Assembly: GCA_023437715.1 (NCBI GenBank)
Contig: JAEZFK010000037.1
Coordinates: forward strand, 62,001 to 126,000
DNA: 64,000 nucleotides
From: Bacillota bacterium
GTDB taxonomy: Bacteria; Bacillota; Clostridia; Lachnospirales; Lachnospiraceae
Reading direction: 5' to 3'
In this document: in pieces, positions 1 to 7,568 of the stretch
Position numbering within the stretch: the first letter of the stretch is position 1
How the letters are laid out: each line of letters opens with the position of its first letter
Translations under genes and position numbers: made by a program
Notes under the pieces: generated by a model
Seen by the model: only the letters and a program-made list of their open reading frames with translations
Databases searched by the model: none
Told to the model about the DNA's origin: nothing

Positions 1-1
1 G

Positions 2-265
2 GCATTAATTGGCTGGTTTGATGAGCCAATGGATGATAAGCGGTACTTCTTTGATCCAGCTACGACAAAAATGCTTACGGGCTGGCAAACCATTGATGGG
101 AAAGATTATTACTTCAATGAGAAAAATGACTTTTGGACTTATCATGGTGATAACCATATTGGTTGGCTATTTATAGGTAAAGGAAGACCATATGGATCTA
201 TGTACAAAAATGAGTTCACTCCAGACGGGCATTGGGTAGACGAAAACGGTGTTAGGGTCAATTAA
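2..265 (+). CDS. C-terminal part of a cell-wall-binding repeat protein (5' partial)
   Basis: The frame is open at the left window edge, so only the last 87 or so residues are seen. They contain aromatic-glycine repeats of the choline-binding/cell-wall-binding type (GWFDE, YFFDP, MLTGWQTIDGKDYYF, then IGWLFIGKG), which attach secreted proteins to the envelope. The chain ends in a TPDGHWVDENG motif, closely related to the ends of the 1404-aa and 246-aa proteins in this window. The next gene follows after 15 bases with its own ribosome binding site, so co-transcription is likely. The catalytic or adhesive part lies outside the window, so the overall role is unknown. Confidence 0.75.
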   Translation, partial: ALIGWFDEPMDDKRYFFDPATTKMLTGWQTIDGKDYYFNEKNDFWTYHGDNHIGWLFIGKGRPYGSMYKNEFTPDGHWVDENGVRVN

Positions 266-280
266 GCAGGGAGGTAAGGC

Positions 281-490
281 ATGAGTAGGAAATTAAGCAA
301 AGGAGTAGCCTGTTTCTTATGTACTTGCATTGTAATCACAGCTGCACTGATGTGGGCCATCTTTATCCAGGTTGCAAATACCGTACAGTACTCGATCTGG
401 AACAGTCCGGTCGTCACTTCCCAGCTAAATCAGGATCAGGAAATAACAACCGGGGTATATAAAAATGCTGAAGGACCACTTGACGAATAG
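281..490 (+). CDS. small secreted or membrane peptide, 69 aa, unknown function
   Basis: GGGAGG precedes the ATG at a good distance. The product has a basic start and one hydrophobic segment (about residues 8-32), then a polar tail of about 37 residues, so it is a membrane-anchored or exported peptide. Its first 20 residues resemble the signal sequence of the next gene (KGVACFLCTCIVITA against KGLAYILCAALVMTA), which suggests partial duplication of a signal-peptide module. The stop lies 8 bases before the next start, so the two are probably translated from one message. No family is recognised. Confidence 0.6.
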   Translation: MSRKLSKGVACFLCTCIVITAALMWAIFIQVANTVQYSIWNSPVVTSQLNQDQEITTGVYKNAEGPLDE

Positions 491-498
491 GAGGAAGA

Positions 499-3400
499 AT
501 GAGGAAAGGAATTGCAAAAGGGCTGGCATACATTTTGTGTGCCGCCCTGGTGATGACAGCAGTGCCGCCCAAAGTGGCACACGCGGAAAACAACGATCCT
601 GTAAAAGAAGAAAGCCATATCAATACGGCCACAGCTTCCGAGGCGGACCGGAATACAGAGAATGGCGGGCAAGAGGAAGAATCCGGGAAAGAAGAGGGTG
701 AGAATGATTTAGAACCCGGTGAAATATCAGAAGAAACAAAAGAGGCAGTAGAAGCTCAGGAGGAACCGGCAACACCATCCGAAGCAGAGCTGCCACAGGC
801 CCCAACAATTATGGTTCCTGCCAAACTGGCGGCCGCACCGTCTGCCAGCTCCCTGGGGGATATATGGGATTCCTGGTTTGGTAAGGCAAGCTTTGAGTTT
901 TTGAGTGGAAGCCAGGGGGAAGGAACCGAGGAAAAGCCCTACCTGATTAAAAACCGGGAACAGCTCATGGGTCTTTCGGAGCTGACTGCTATGGGAATGA
1001 TGGTACCGGATGCGGAAGGCGCGGATTATGCTGGGGATTACTCCGGATGCTATTTCGCTTTGGGCAGCAACATTGATTTACAGGGCGTAGACTGGATTCC
1101 CATAGGCTTTTACCGGGATTCCACGGAAAAGACAGGGGAGGTCCCCTGCCCCTTTAACGGCCAGTTTGATGGAAAGGGCTATACCATCAAGAACTTAAAG
1201 CTGGCTTCCTTTGCCGGTTATAACAACGTCGGTCTTTTCGGAGCGGTAGAAGATAGTTCAATCCATGACGTAACCCTTATCCCGGACAGCTCCGAGATCA
1301 AGGGAAATGACCGGACCGGGGTTCTGGTTGGATATGCGGAAGATAGCATAATCCGGAACATAACCATAAAAAATGCCTACATAAAATCCACCGGCATTGC
1401 CGGGGGGATTGCCGGAGAAATCAGCGGTACCGTCATTGAAAATGCCACCGGTGATAAGGTGATGATCGATGCCACCGGCGGAACGGATGTGATTTATGCC
1501 GGAGGAATCGCCGGGATTGCATCAAATTCCGATATCGTGGATTGCGAGGTATCCACCGGAGACGGAACCACGGCCAGAATCCAGGGAACCGGCTATATCG
1601 GCGGGATCGTGGGATACCAGAATGCAGCATATATCTATAACACCCATGTGAGCGGAACCATCGGCGGGTATCATTCAACGGCCATCGGTGGGATCACTGG
1701 AAGATATGCGGCCGGTAAGTTAAAGGTAGCCCGATTTGAAGGGACCATCGGAAATTCTCAGTTAGGGTCCCTGGCAAGGGAGGGAACCTTTATCGGGACA
1801 CGGCAGGGAGCTGCCACAAACTTTAACTACATCGAGGATGTAGCCTATCTGTTTGCAGATACCGAAAGCAGGATCAGCGCCAACGTGTGCGGATCAGAGA
1901 TCAGTGACGATAACGACTACACCTATGTGGCTCATATAGGCTACTGGCATTCCGGGGATCTGTGTTACACCCTGGTGCAGGGCGGTACGAGCAAGAACAT
2001 TACAGACCGGTATTTTTACGAGGAGTTAGAGGATGGAATACTAGCTGTTATGGATGAAGAAAACGGGGAGGGCCTGCCCCGCTCCACCGGGCATTACACT
2101 CTGGATCATTTTGCCCCCAATTCCCTGGGCCGCCCGGTAAGAGGGTATCTGTTGACTGTCAATCAGATTGATACGGTAGCAAATGGCCAGAACTTTTACG
2201 ATATCGCCTCCCTGGAGGTAAGGGGAAGCTCCCAATACTCCAAGGCGATTGATAAGGAGCACCGGGGAGCCATAGCAGCCGGAACTACGGTGAGTGTCAC
2301 AACGGCCCCCAAAAACACGGATACGGCAAAGTTTCAGATGGAAGGGTCCCCAACCTACACCAACGGGAAAGGGACAAAGAAAAGTACCACCTATTCCGAA
2401 AGCAGCCATGCATATACGTTCTCCATGCCACTAGAGGATATCGCGGTATCTGCCATCTATAAAAAGGTGGCCGTGTCCGTTAAGGTGGACCCGGAAGATT
2501 ATACCTTTGCAGTAACGCAGACCAGGACCGGGAACCGGAAGAATCCGGATAAGATCACGGAGATCCGCAACAAGGAGGGAAAACTTACTGCCCGTTACAT
2601 CAACGGAGTACTGGAGCAGGGAACTGAAGTCCAGCCGGTAAACATCAAGGCCATTATTGATGCCAATAACGATGTGGCGGATAACCGTGTAAAGTGGAGC
2701 ATTGACGATCCGGAACTGATAACCCTTGCCAAGAACAATGATGAGGAAACGGATGGCTATACGGCAAAATCCGCCAGCCTTTCCGTAAACCTTTCCGCTT
2801 CTTTCTTCACCAGTATCATTCAGGAGGCAGAGCGGGTACAGGCGGACGGGAATTACCAGTATAAAATTCCCAACACAATTTACGGAGCCGGTCACCAGAA
2901 CGGCGGCGTTGCGGTCCTGACAGCAGAGACCCGGCCAGCTGCTTCCTTTGAGGGAAAACCTTGTACAGCAAACAGCAGAATCAATGTCACATTCCAGATC
3001 ATCGACAATACGCTGGTGGCCACGGAGGGTGCAGCCCTTGATAAACAGGCCCTTACCTATACAGTTACCAGGAGCTTAACCGGGGACCGGACGGCCCCGG
3101 AAGAAAAGGTTACAGTAACCGCACCGCAGTCTTTGACAGCAACCTTTACCCCGGATTTCTTCTCTCGGGATGAAGTGACCTGGACAAGCTCCGATCCGGC
3201 AGTGGTATCCGTAGCCCAGGATGCAGAAGCCTACCGGGAAGCTTCGGTTTCGGCCTTAAAGGATTCGGCCTGGATACGAAATATCATGGCCACGGATGAA
3301 GGAATCCGGAACAACGACAAATATGCAAGGATCTCCGGAAGCGGAAGCCGGGATGTGACCGTGACTGTAAACGGAAAGGACCAGCTGGGAAACCAGGCTT

Positions 3401-4713
3401 CTGCCAGCTGTCAGGTGACAGTGAAGTTTGTTACCGATGACCAGACAAGGATTGTTCCCGAGGGAATCACTCTTGACAAAACTTCCCTTTCTTACAGTCT
3501 TAACTATCAGAAAGCCGGGGATATTCATTCTGAAACGGTTCATAAGGCGGGATTTGAAACAAGGAAACTGACAGTAACTGTTTTACCGGATATCGAAGAT
3601 GCCACAGAGCATAAGCCCTATGACCGCAGCATTCTATGGACCTCTTCCGATCCGGGAGCAGTAACGGTAGACCAGAATGGAAATGTAACCCCGGTTGACG
3701 GAGCCAATTGGATCAAAGAAGCACTTTTGAAAGCACCATACCGGGCGGAAAAAAATGTAGAAGTCAAAGCCATTACAAAGGATGGCCAGAAAGCCGCATC
3801 CTGTATGATATCCCTGACGTTCCAGGCGGAATGTATTGAAGCAGACCGGGAGAGCGAAACTTTTAACCTGGTGCTTACAAAGACCGGAAAAAGAAACAGT
3901 CCGGTTCTTACTTGGAGCGGAATGGAGGGGAAGAAGTTTAATGCCTCCATCTATTCCGGAAGCCCGGAGACAAAGAGTATTCAGTGGCGATCCTCTGATT
4001 CTGGAATCTTAACCGTAGATCAGAGCGGGAATGTGGTTCCGGTGGTCTTAAATGGCAGCCGGGAAGTCACAGCCAGCTGGATCAGGGACGCTATGGGAAA
4101 AAATCTATCTGCCGCAACGATCACAACAACCGTTTATGCGGCCACAAGCGACGGAAAAATGTCTGATCCAGTAATTGTCACACTGAATTACAAAGTGATT
4201 GACAATACGACTTCCAGCAGCTCCGGAGGGGGCGGCGGTTCAGGCGGCGGAGGTGGTGGAGCCCGTTCCGTAGGCGTAACAACCACAGGAAATACCCAGG
4301 GACCAGCAGCTCCGGCAGGAGCCGTAACGGGAACCTGGACACAGATGGCAAATGGAAAATGGATCTTTGCATCAGACCGGACGTACACGAATGAATGGGC
4401 GTATATCAGTAATCCATATGCGGCCGGAAATCAAGAAAAGGCCTCCTGGTTCCGCTTTGACAAGGACGGATTCATGGTGACGGGGTGGCAGGTAGATCCG
4501 GATGGGAACACCTATTATCTAAAATCCGCTTCCGATGGAACCCACGGACAGATGCTTACCGGATGGCAGTATGTTGAGGGAGCCTGGTATTACTTTAATC
4601 CGGCTTCTGACGGAACCAGAGGAAAGCTTTTTATCAATATCATTACACCAGATGGCTATACGGTAAATGAGAAAGGCCAGTGGGTCAATGATGGAAAGGT
4701 GGTCACTGTATGA
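499..4713 (+). CDS. large secreted adhesin-like protein: beta-helix, four Ig-like repeats, cell-wall-binding C-terminus
   Basis: The 1404-residue protein starts after TAGGAGGAAGA. It has a signal peptide (residues 1 to about 29, ending AHA), an acidic Glu/Ser/Thr linker (about 30-110) with SEA motifs, and a GLUG-like region (about 240-425) with repeated GGIAG/GGIVG turns typical of a beta-helix. Four Ig-like (Big2-related) repeats follow at about 655-1235, several with a W-[TS]-SSDP core and a SWIRDAM-like segment. A Gly-rich hinge (about 1240-1260) leads to choline-binding-type repeats and the terminal TPDGYTVNEKGQW motif. This layout fits a wall-bound adhesin or matrix protein; no catalytic motif was seen. 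The stop overlaps the next start (ATGA). The ligand is unknown. Confidence 0.85.
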   Translation: MRKGIAKGLAYILCAALVMTAVPPKVAHAENNDPVKEESHINTATASEADRNTENGGQEEESGKEEGENDLEPGEISEETKEAVEAQEEPATPSEAELPQAPTIMVPAKLAAAPSASSLGDIWDSWFGKASFEFLSGSQGEGTEEKPYLIKNREQLMGLSELTAMGMMVPDAEGADYAGDYSGCYFALGSNIDLQGVDWIPIGFYRDSTEKTGEVPCPFNGQFDGKGYTIKNLKLASFAGYNNVGLFGAVEDSSIHDVTLIPDSSEIKGNDRTGVLVGYAEDSIIRNITIKNAYIKSTGIAGGIAGEISGTVIENATGDKVMIDATGGTDVIYAGGIAGIASNSDIVDCEVSTGDGTTARIQGTGYIGGIVGYQNAAYIYNTHVSGTIGGYHSTAIGGITGRYAAGKLKVARFEGTIGNSQLGSLAREGTFIGTRQGAATNFNYIEDVAYLFADTESRISANVCGSEISDDNDYTYVAHIGYWHSGDLCYTLVQGGTSKNITDRYFYEELEDGILAVMDEENGEGLPRSTGHYTLDHFAPNSLGRPVRGYLLTVNQIDTVANGQNFYDIASLEVRGSSQYSKAIDKEHRGAIAAGTTVSVTTAPKNTDTAKFQMEGSPTYTNGKGTKKSTTYSESSHAYTFSMPLEDIAVSAIYKKVAVSVKVDPEDYTFAVTQTRTGNRKNPDKITEIRNKEGKLTARYINGVLEQGTEVQPVNIKAIIDANNDVADNRVKWSIDDPELITLAKNNDEETDGYTAKSASLSVNLSASFFTSIIQEAERVQADGNYQYKIPNTIYGAGHQNGGVAVLTAETRPAASFEGKPCTANSRINVTFQIIDNTLVATEGAALDKQALTYTVTRSLTGDRTAPEEKVTVTAPQSLTATFTPDFFSRDEVTWTSSDPAVVSVAQDAEAYREASVSALKDSAWIRNIMATDEGIRNNDKYARISGSGSRDVTVTVNGKDQLGNQASASCQVTVKFVTDDQTRIVPEGITLDKTSLSYSLNYQKAGDIHSETVHKAGFETRKLTVTVLPDIEDATEHKPYDRSILWTSSDPGAVTVDQNGNVTPVDGANWIKEALLKAPYRAEKNVEVKAITKDGQKAASCMISLTFQAECIEADRESETFNLVLTKTGKRNSPVLTWSGMEGKKFNASIYSGSPETKSIQWRSSDSGILTVDQSGNVVPVVLNGSREVTASWIRDAMGKNLSAATITTTVYAATSDGKMSDPVIVTLNYKVIDNTTSSSSGGGGGSGGGGGGARSVGVTTTGNTQGPAAPAGAVTGTWTQMANGKWIFASDRTYTNEWAYISNPYAAGNQEKASWFRFDKDGFMVTGWQVDPDGNTYYLKSASDGTHGQMLTGWQYVEGAWYYFNPASDGTRGKLFINIITPDGYTVNEKGQWVNDGKVVTV

Positions 4714-5129
4714 AAATAGGGTATCGGGTAGTTCTTGTATGTTCGGATCGAATGAAGAATGGGAAAGATATCAGCTTTGAAATTCCCGTACCAGTCCCGT
4801 TTAAGACCCCCCGGGAAGCAGAAGCACATGAATCCAGTTTTTTGGCCAAAATGATGCGAAAGGCTGACGAAGTCGTTATCAATCTTTACCGGAAAGACCA
4901 ACATGAACAGGAACTGATTGAAACCATTCGCTGGGAAAACTGGAATCTCTATAAATGTACCATGACGAAAGATTCCAGTGTAGGAAAAGCTGTCATAGAT
5001 CCTATTGAAGATGAAGAGCCATGTGCTATGAAATTTGGTGAAATACTCCCTCTTTTAACCGAAAAGGATTGTTTTTCCTTACAGTATTTGGCGTATGGAG
5101 TGGAACCTTTTCAATGTAATGGGAATTAG
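4710..5129 (+). CDS. hypothetical protein, 139 aa, translationally coupled to the adhesin-like gene
   Basis: The start overlaps the previous stop (ATGA), a common sign of translational coupling, although no strong ribosome binding site is visible. The product is soluble, mixed charge, with no signal peptide or membrane segment and no motif I recognise. Its position between a surface protein and ssb resembles the small hypothetical genes of integrative conjugative elements, but that is only context. Function unknown. Confidence 0.6.
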   Translation: MKIGYRVVLVCSDRMKNGKDISFEIPVPVPFKTPREAEAHESSFLAKMMRKADEVVINLYRKDQHEQELIETIRWENWNLYKCTMTKDSSVGKAVIDPIEDEEPCAMKFGEILPLLTEKDCFSLQYLAYGVEPFQCNGN

Positions 5130-5155
5130 GAAATAGTAACGTATACAATACATAA

Positions 5156-5177
5156 CCTCTGCCCATATGGGCAGAGG
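5156..5177. repeat. perfect 22-bp palindrome in front of ssb
   Basis: The arms CCTCTGCCCAT and ATGGGCAGAGG are exact complements with no spacer. The element ends 6 bases before the GGAGG ribosome binding site of ssb. No T-run follows, so it is not a typical terminator. It could be a protein operator or an mRNA hairpin controlling ssb translation. Confidence 0.6.
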
Positions 5178-5193
5178 AGGAATGGAGGAAAAT

Positions 5194-5619
5194 ATGAACC
5201 GAGCAATTTTAATGGGCAGACTGACCAGAGATCCAGAAGTGAGGTATTCACAGGGAGAAAGGGCTATGGCAATTGCAAACTATACACTTGCCGTTGATCG
5301 AAGAGGGCGCAGGAATCAGGATAGCAATGAACCGACGGCTGATTTTATTAACTGCGTCGCATTTGACAAAGCAGGAGAATTTGCAGAAAAGTATTTTCGG
5401 CAGGGCATGAGGGTTCTGGTTTCTGGAAGAATTCAGACAGGAAGCTACACGAATAAGGAAAATGTTAAGGTTTACACCTTTAATATCATAGTGGATGACC
5501 AGGAATTTGCTGACAGTAAAAACAGCTCTTCCGGCCAGGGACAGGGAGCACCAGATGGTGATGGTTTCATGAATATTCCGGATGGAGTAGAAGACGAGGG
5601 GCTTCCGTTTAATAGCTAA
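5194..5619 (+). CDS. ssb: single-stranded DNA-binding protein (SSB)
   Basis: This 141-aa protein has the bacterial SSB OB-fold: the MNRAILMGRLTRDPEVRY start, the NYTLAVDR strand, and the DFINCVAFDKAGEFAEKYFRQGMRVLVSGRIQTGSY core. A short Gly/Gln-rich tail ends in the acidic tip EGLPFNS, which in SSBs recruits repair and replication proteins. The start at 5194 is chosen because it gives the canonical N-terminus and has GGAGG 5 bases upstream; a longer frame from 5167 would place the start within the palindrome. It binds ssDNA as a tetramer. The accessory neighbours suggest an element-encoded copy rather than the chromosomal gene that lies between rpsF and rpsR. Confidence 0.93.
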   Translation: MNRAILMGRLTRDPEVRYSQGERAMAIANYTLAVDRRGRRNQDSNEPTADFINCVAFDKAGEFAEKYFRQGMRVLVSGRIQTGSYTNKENVKVYTFNIIVDDQEFADSKNSSSGQGQGAPDGDGFMNIPDGVEDEGLPFNS

Positions 5620-5711
5620 AACACCGATATAGTATCACTTCACAGTAACTCATAGTAAAGCGTACATTGACAACCGAATATGTTTTAACCGGTAGAAAAA
5701 GAGTTTTTAAG

Positions 5712-5738
5712 CATGAGCGGAACTGAGTTCCGTTCATG
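5712..5738. repeat. palindrome copy A (GAACGGAACT-type)
   Basis: Two 13-bp arms around a central G: CATGAGCGGAACT and AGTTCCGTTCATG, with one mismatch. It lies 8 bases before the AAAGGAGAG ribosome binding site of the next gene. A near-identical palindrome occurs at 7245-7267, so this is a repeated element, either an operator or a small mobile palindrome. Confidence 0.7.
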
Positions 5739-5757
5739 TGACTGAAAAGGAGAGCGG

Positions 5758-6555
5758 ATGAAAAAAGGAAATGAAGACTTTCCTGTTGTCACTATGACAT
5801 TTATATTTATCATATTTCTTAATATTGTAGCACTTCTATTTGGAATGCAGAAGGGTGTGGCTATCATGGTCGTTCTCTTCTGGGAGTTTTTGGTGCTTGT
5901 TATTGTAGTTCCTTTTATGGCTTATCATAAAAGAGACTTGCCAGTGGTAATCCTTCCTGTTACAATTTCCTTATTATGGGTGATTATGTCGCTCTTTGGA
6001 AAACAGGAGGAAAGAACAATGGTTCAGATTAATTTCTTGGATAGCACAGCAGTTGCTCTAATTGCCGGAATATGCGGAATTTTGGGAACTTTAATTGTAA
6101 CGCTTTGGAAGACTTGGAAGGATTCAAAGACAATTGACAGTGTAAAAGAATGTGCTGGGGATATAAAAGCTGAGGTGAAATCAGCCCGAGGAAGTGAACT
6201 CAAAAACATTGAATCACATACAAGCGATATCCGCGAGAATATGCTGTTAAAGGTGCTTCCGGGAATGGAAAAGCTGAATAGTATCAGCGGATTTGTCACC
6301 AGGATTGATATTAATACACAAAATAGTGGTGGGGATATTAAACTAATTTTTTCAGAAGTCAGCAAGATGGCTGAAAGAATAGAATCTCTAAAATCTGAAC
6401 TTGAAACTGAAAAAAGGGAATCAAGAGAAAGAGAACAAGAATATATGGGGCAGATTGCAGTATTAAGAGCAGAAAACAGCCAATTAAAGGACCGAAATAA
6501 AAAACTCGAACTTGCTTTGGGAAGAAGAGATAGAGATCAAGACATAGAAAGGTGA
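5758..6555 (+). CDS. membrane protein with four TM segments and a C-terminal coiled coil, unknown
   Basis: The ATG follows AAAGGAGAG. The 265-aa product has hydrophobic segments at about residues 9-30, 36-56, 60-80 and 98-120, then a long polar, heptad-rich helix (about 125-265) with many Glu/Lys/Arg, typical of a coiled coil. An RmuC-like or phage-defence membrane sensor layout is conceivable, but no nuclease or enzymatic motif is present. It lies between two copies of the same palindrome, next to toxin-antitoxin genes. Function is not known; defence or stress signalling is a guess from context. Confidence 0.65.
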   Translation: MKKGNEDFPVVTMTFIFIIFLNIVALLFGMQKGVAIMVVLFWEFLVLVIVVPFMAYHKRDLPVVILPVTISLLWVIMSLFGKQEERTMVQINFLDSTAVALIAGICGILGTLIVTLWKTWKDSKTIDSVKECAGDIKAEVKSARGSELKNIESHTSDIRENMLLKVLPGMEKLNSISGFVTRIDINTQNSGGDIKLIFSEVSKMAERIESLKSELETEKRESREREQEYMGQIAVLRAENSQLKDRNKKLELALGRRDRDQDIER

Positions 6556-6656
6556 TATATCATCTCTTTAAAAGTAAATTCTAACCTGGCATGAGTCCTG
6601 GCATGATTAACTCTCTCTATATATAAAACACAATGTTTGCAAAGTGATACTATGTA

Positions 6657-6685
6657 TTGCAATTGTGACACAAATGTGGTATAAT
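6657..6685 (+). promoter_or_regulatory. promoter of the RelB-YoeB operon with embedded operator-like palindrome
   Basis: TTGCAA and TATAAT are separated by exactly 17 bases. The spacer holds the short palindrome TTGTG-A-CACAA (6663-6673), a plausible operator for autorepression by the antitoxin-toxin complex. The start codon lies 26 bases downstream of the -10. Confidence 0.75.
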
Positions 6686-6710
6686 AAATACATATAAAGG
6701 AGGGAGAGAT

Positions 6711-6965
6711 ATGGCCAGTATTAATGTTAGAGTAGATGATGAACTTAAAAAACAGAGTGAAATGATTTTTGAAGAGCTTGGTATGAATACCAGTACAGCA
6801 ATTAATATTTTTTTGAAACAGGTGATTCGTTCCAATGGCATACCATTTACGGTGCAGGCAGATCCATTTTATTCGATAGAGAATCAGGCTCATCTGTTGG
6901 CAGCAAAAGAAAGAATGGAAAAAGGCGAAGGAAAAATTCATGATGTCATTGAGGTAGACGAATGA
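6711..6965 (+). CDS. relB: RelB/DinJ-family antitoxin
   Basis: The 84-aa product begins MASINVRVDDELKKQSE, the ribbon-helix-helix start typical of RelB/DinJ antitoxins, followed by the helices LGMNTSTAINIFLKQVIRSNGIPF. The N-terminal half should bind the operator in the upstream promoter and the C-terminal half should wrap the toxin. AAAGGAGGGAGAG precedes the ATG. Its stop overlaps the start of the toxin gene (ATGA), the usual coupling that keeps antitoxin ahead of toxin. The RelB/DinJ antitoxin paired with a YoeB-type toxin (rather than YefM) is a mixed pairing seen in Firmicutes. Confidence 0.92.
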   Translation: MASINVRVDDELKKQSEMIFEELGMNTSTAINIFLKQVIRSNGIPFTVQADPFYSIENQAHLLAAKERMEKGEGKIHDVIEVDE

Positions 6966-7228
6966 TAAAAGTATGGGATGAAGAGGCTTGGGAAGATTAT
7001 TTATATTGGCAAACCCAGGATAGAAAGACCCTTAAGCGTATTAATCTATTAATACAGGATATCGATAGGAATGGTTATTCTGGTATTGGTAAGCCCGAAC
7101 CCTTAAAAGGAAACTTGCAGGGATATTGGAGCCGCAGAATTGATGAAGTCAATCGGCTGGTATATCGTATTAATGATAGCAAAGTTGATATTATTCAATG
7201 CCGAAGCCATTATCAAAATCTATCCTAA
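6962..7228 (+). CDS. yoeB: YoeB/Txe-family ribosome-dependent mRNA endonuclease toxin
   Basis: This 88-aa protein matches YoeB over its length: WDEEAWEDYLYWQ, KPEPLKGNLQGYWSRRI, EVNRLVYRI and CRSHY. The residues known for YoeB catalysis are in place: Glu46, Arg65, His83 and Tyr84. Such toxins cleave mRNA in the ribosomal A site and halt translation unless bound by the antitoxin. The gene overlaps the RelB-like antitoxin by four bases and looks intact. Confidence 0.95.
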   Translation: MIKVWDEEAWEDYLYWQTQDRKTLKRINLLIQDIDRNGYSGIGKPEPLKGNLQGYWSRRIDEVNRLVYRINDSKVDIIQCRSHYQNLS

Positions 7229-7244
7229 AAGTTCCATAGTGTTG

Positions 7245-7267
7245 TGAACGGAACTCAGTTCCGTTCA
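7245..7267. repeat. palindrome copy B (GAACGGAACT-type)
   Basis: Perfect 11-bp arms TGAACGGAACT and AGTTCCGTTCA around one central C. Same core as copy A at 5712-5738, about 1.5 kb away. Sits 16 bases after the YoeB stop and just ahead of the damaged antitoxin frame. No T-run follows in either direction, so it is not an ordinary terminator. Confidence 0.75.
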
Positions 7268-7275
7268 TGCACTAA

Positions 7276-7542
7276 GGAGCAGGGAAGAACTGGAAATACA
7301 TTAGGGTTGACGATGATTTAAAGGAAAAAGGAGAGGAGTTGTTTAGTTCCTTGGGAATGACTTTTTCTTCCGCAATCAACATATTTATCAGTCAGGCGGT
7401 GAGAGAAGGTGGTCTTCCATTTGCAGTGACAACCAGGACTGGGAATGATTCATTCTATTCACCAGAAAATATGGAACGCCTGAGAAAATCCATAGCTCAG
7501 ATGGAATCCACTGGCGGTACAGTCCATGAGGGTCCATTATAA
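7276..7542 (+). pseudogene. RelB/DinJ-like antitoxin fragment lacking a normal start codon, in front of fic
   Basis: The frame encodes IRVDDDLKEKGEELFSSLGMTFSSAINIFISQAVREGGLPFAV, plainly homologous to the antitoxin at 6711 (RVDDELKKQSEMIFEELGM). A stop at 7273 bounds the frame, and no ATG, GTG or TTG occurs before the conserved RVDD segment. The first start-like codon (TTG at 7339) would remove the ribbon and most of the first helix. AAGGAG at 7274-7279 is a remnant ribosome binding site without a start at the right spacing. It is either a decayed antitoxin or uses a non-standard start such as ATT at 7300. It lies 26 bases before fic, so it may once have been its partner. Confidence 0.6.
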
Positions 7543-7568
7543 TTAAAGCAGAATCAGGAGGTGAGAGG

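Noticed and set aside
5620..5711. Promoter from TTGACA near 5667
   Set aside because: No acceptable -10 box lies 16-18 bases downstream.
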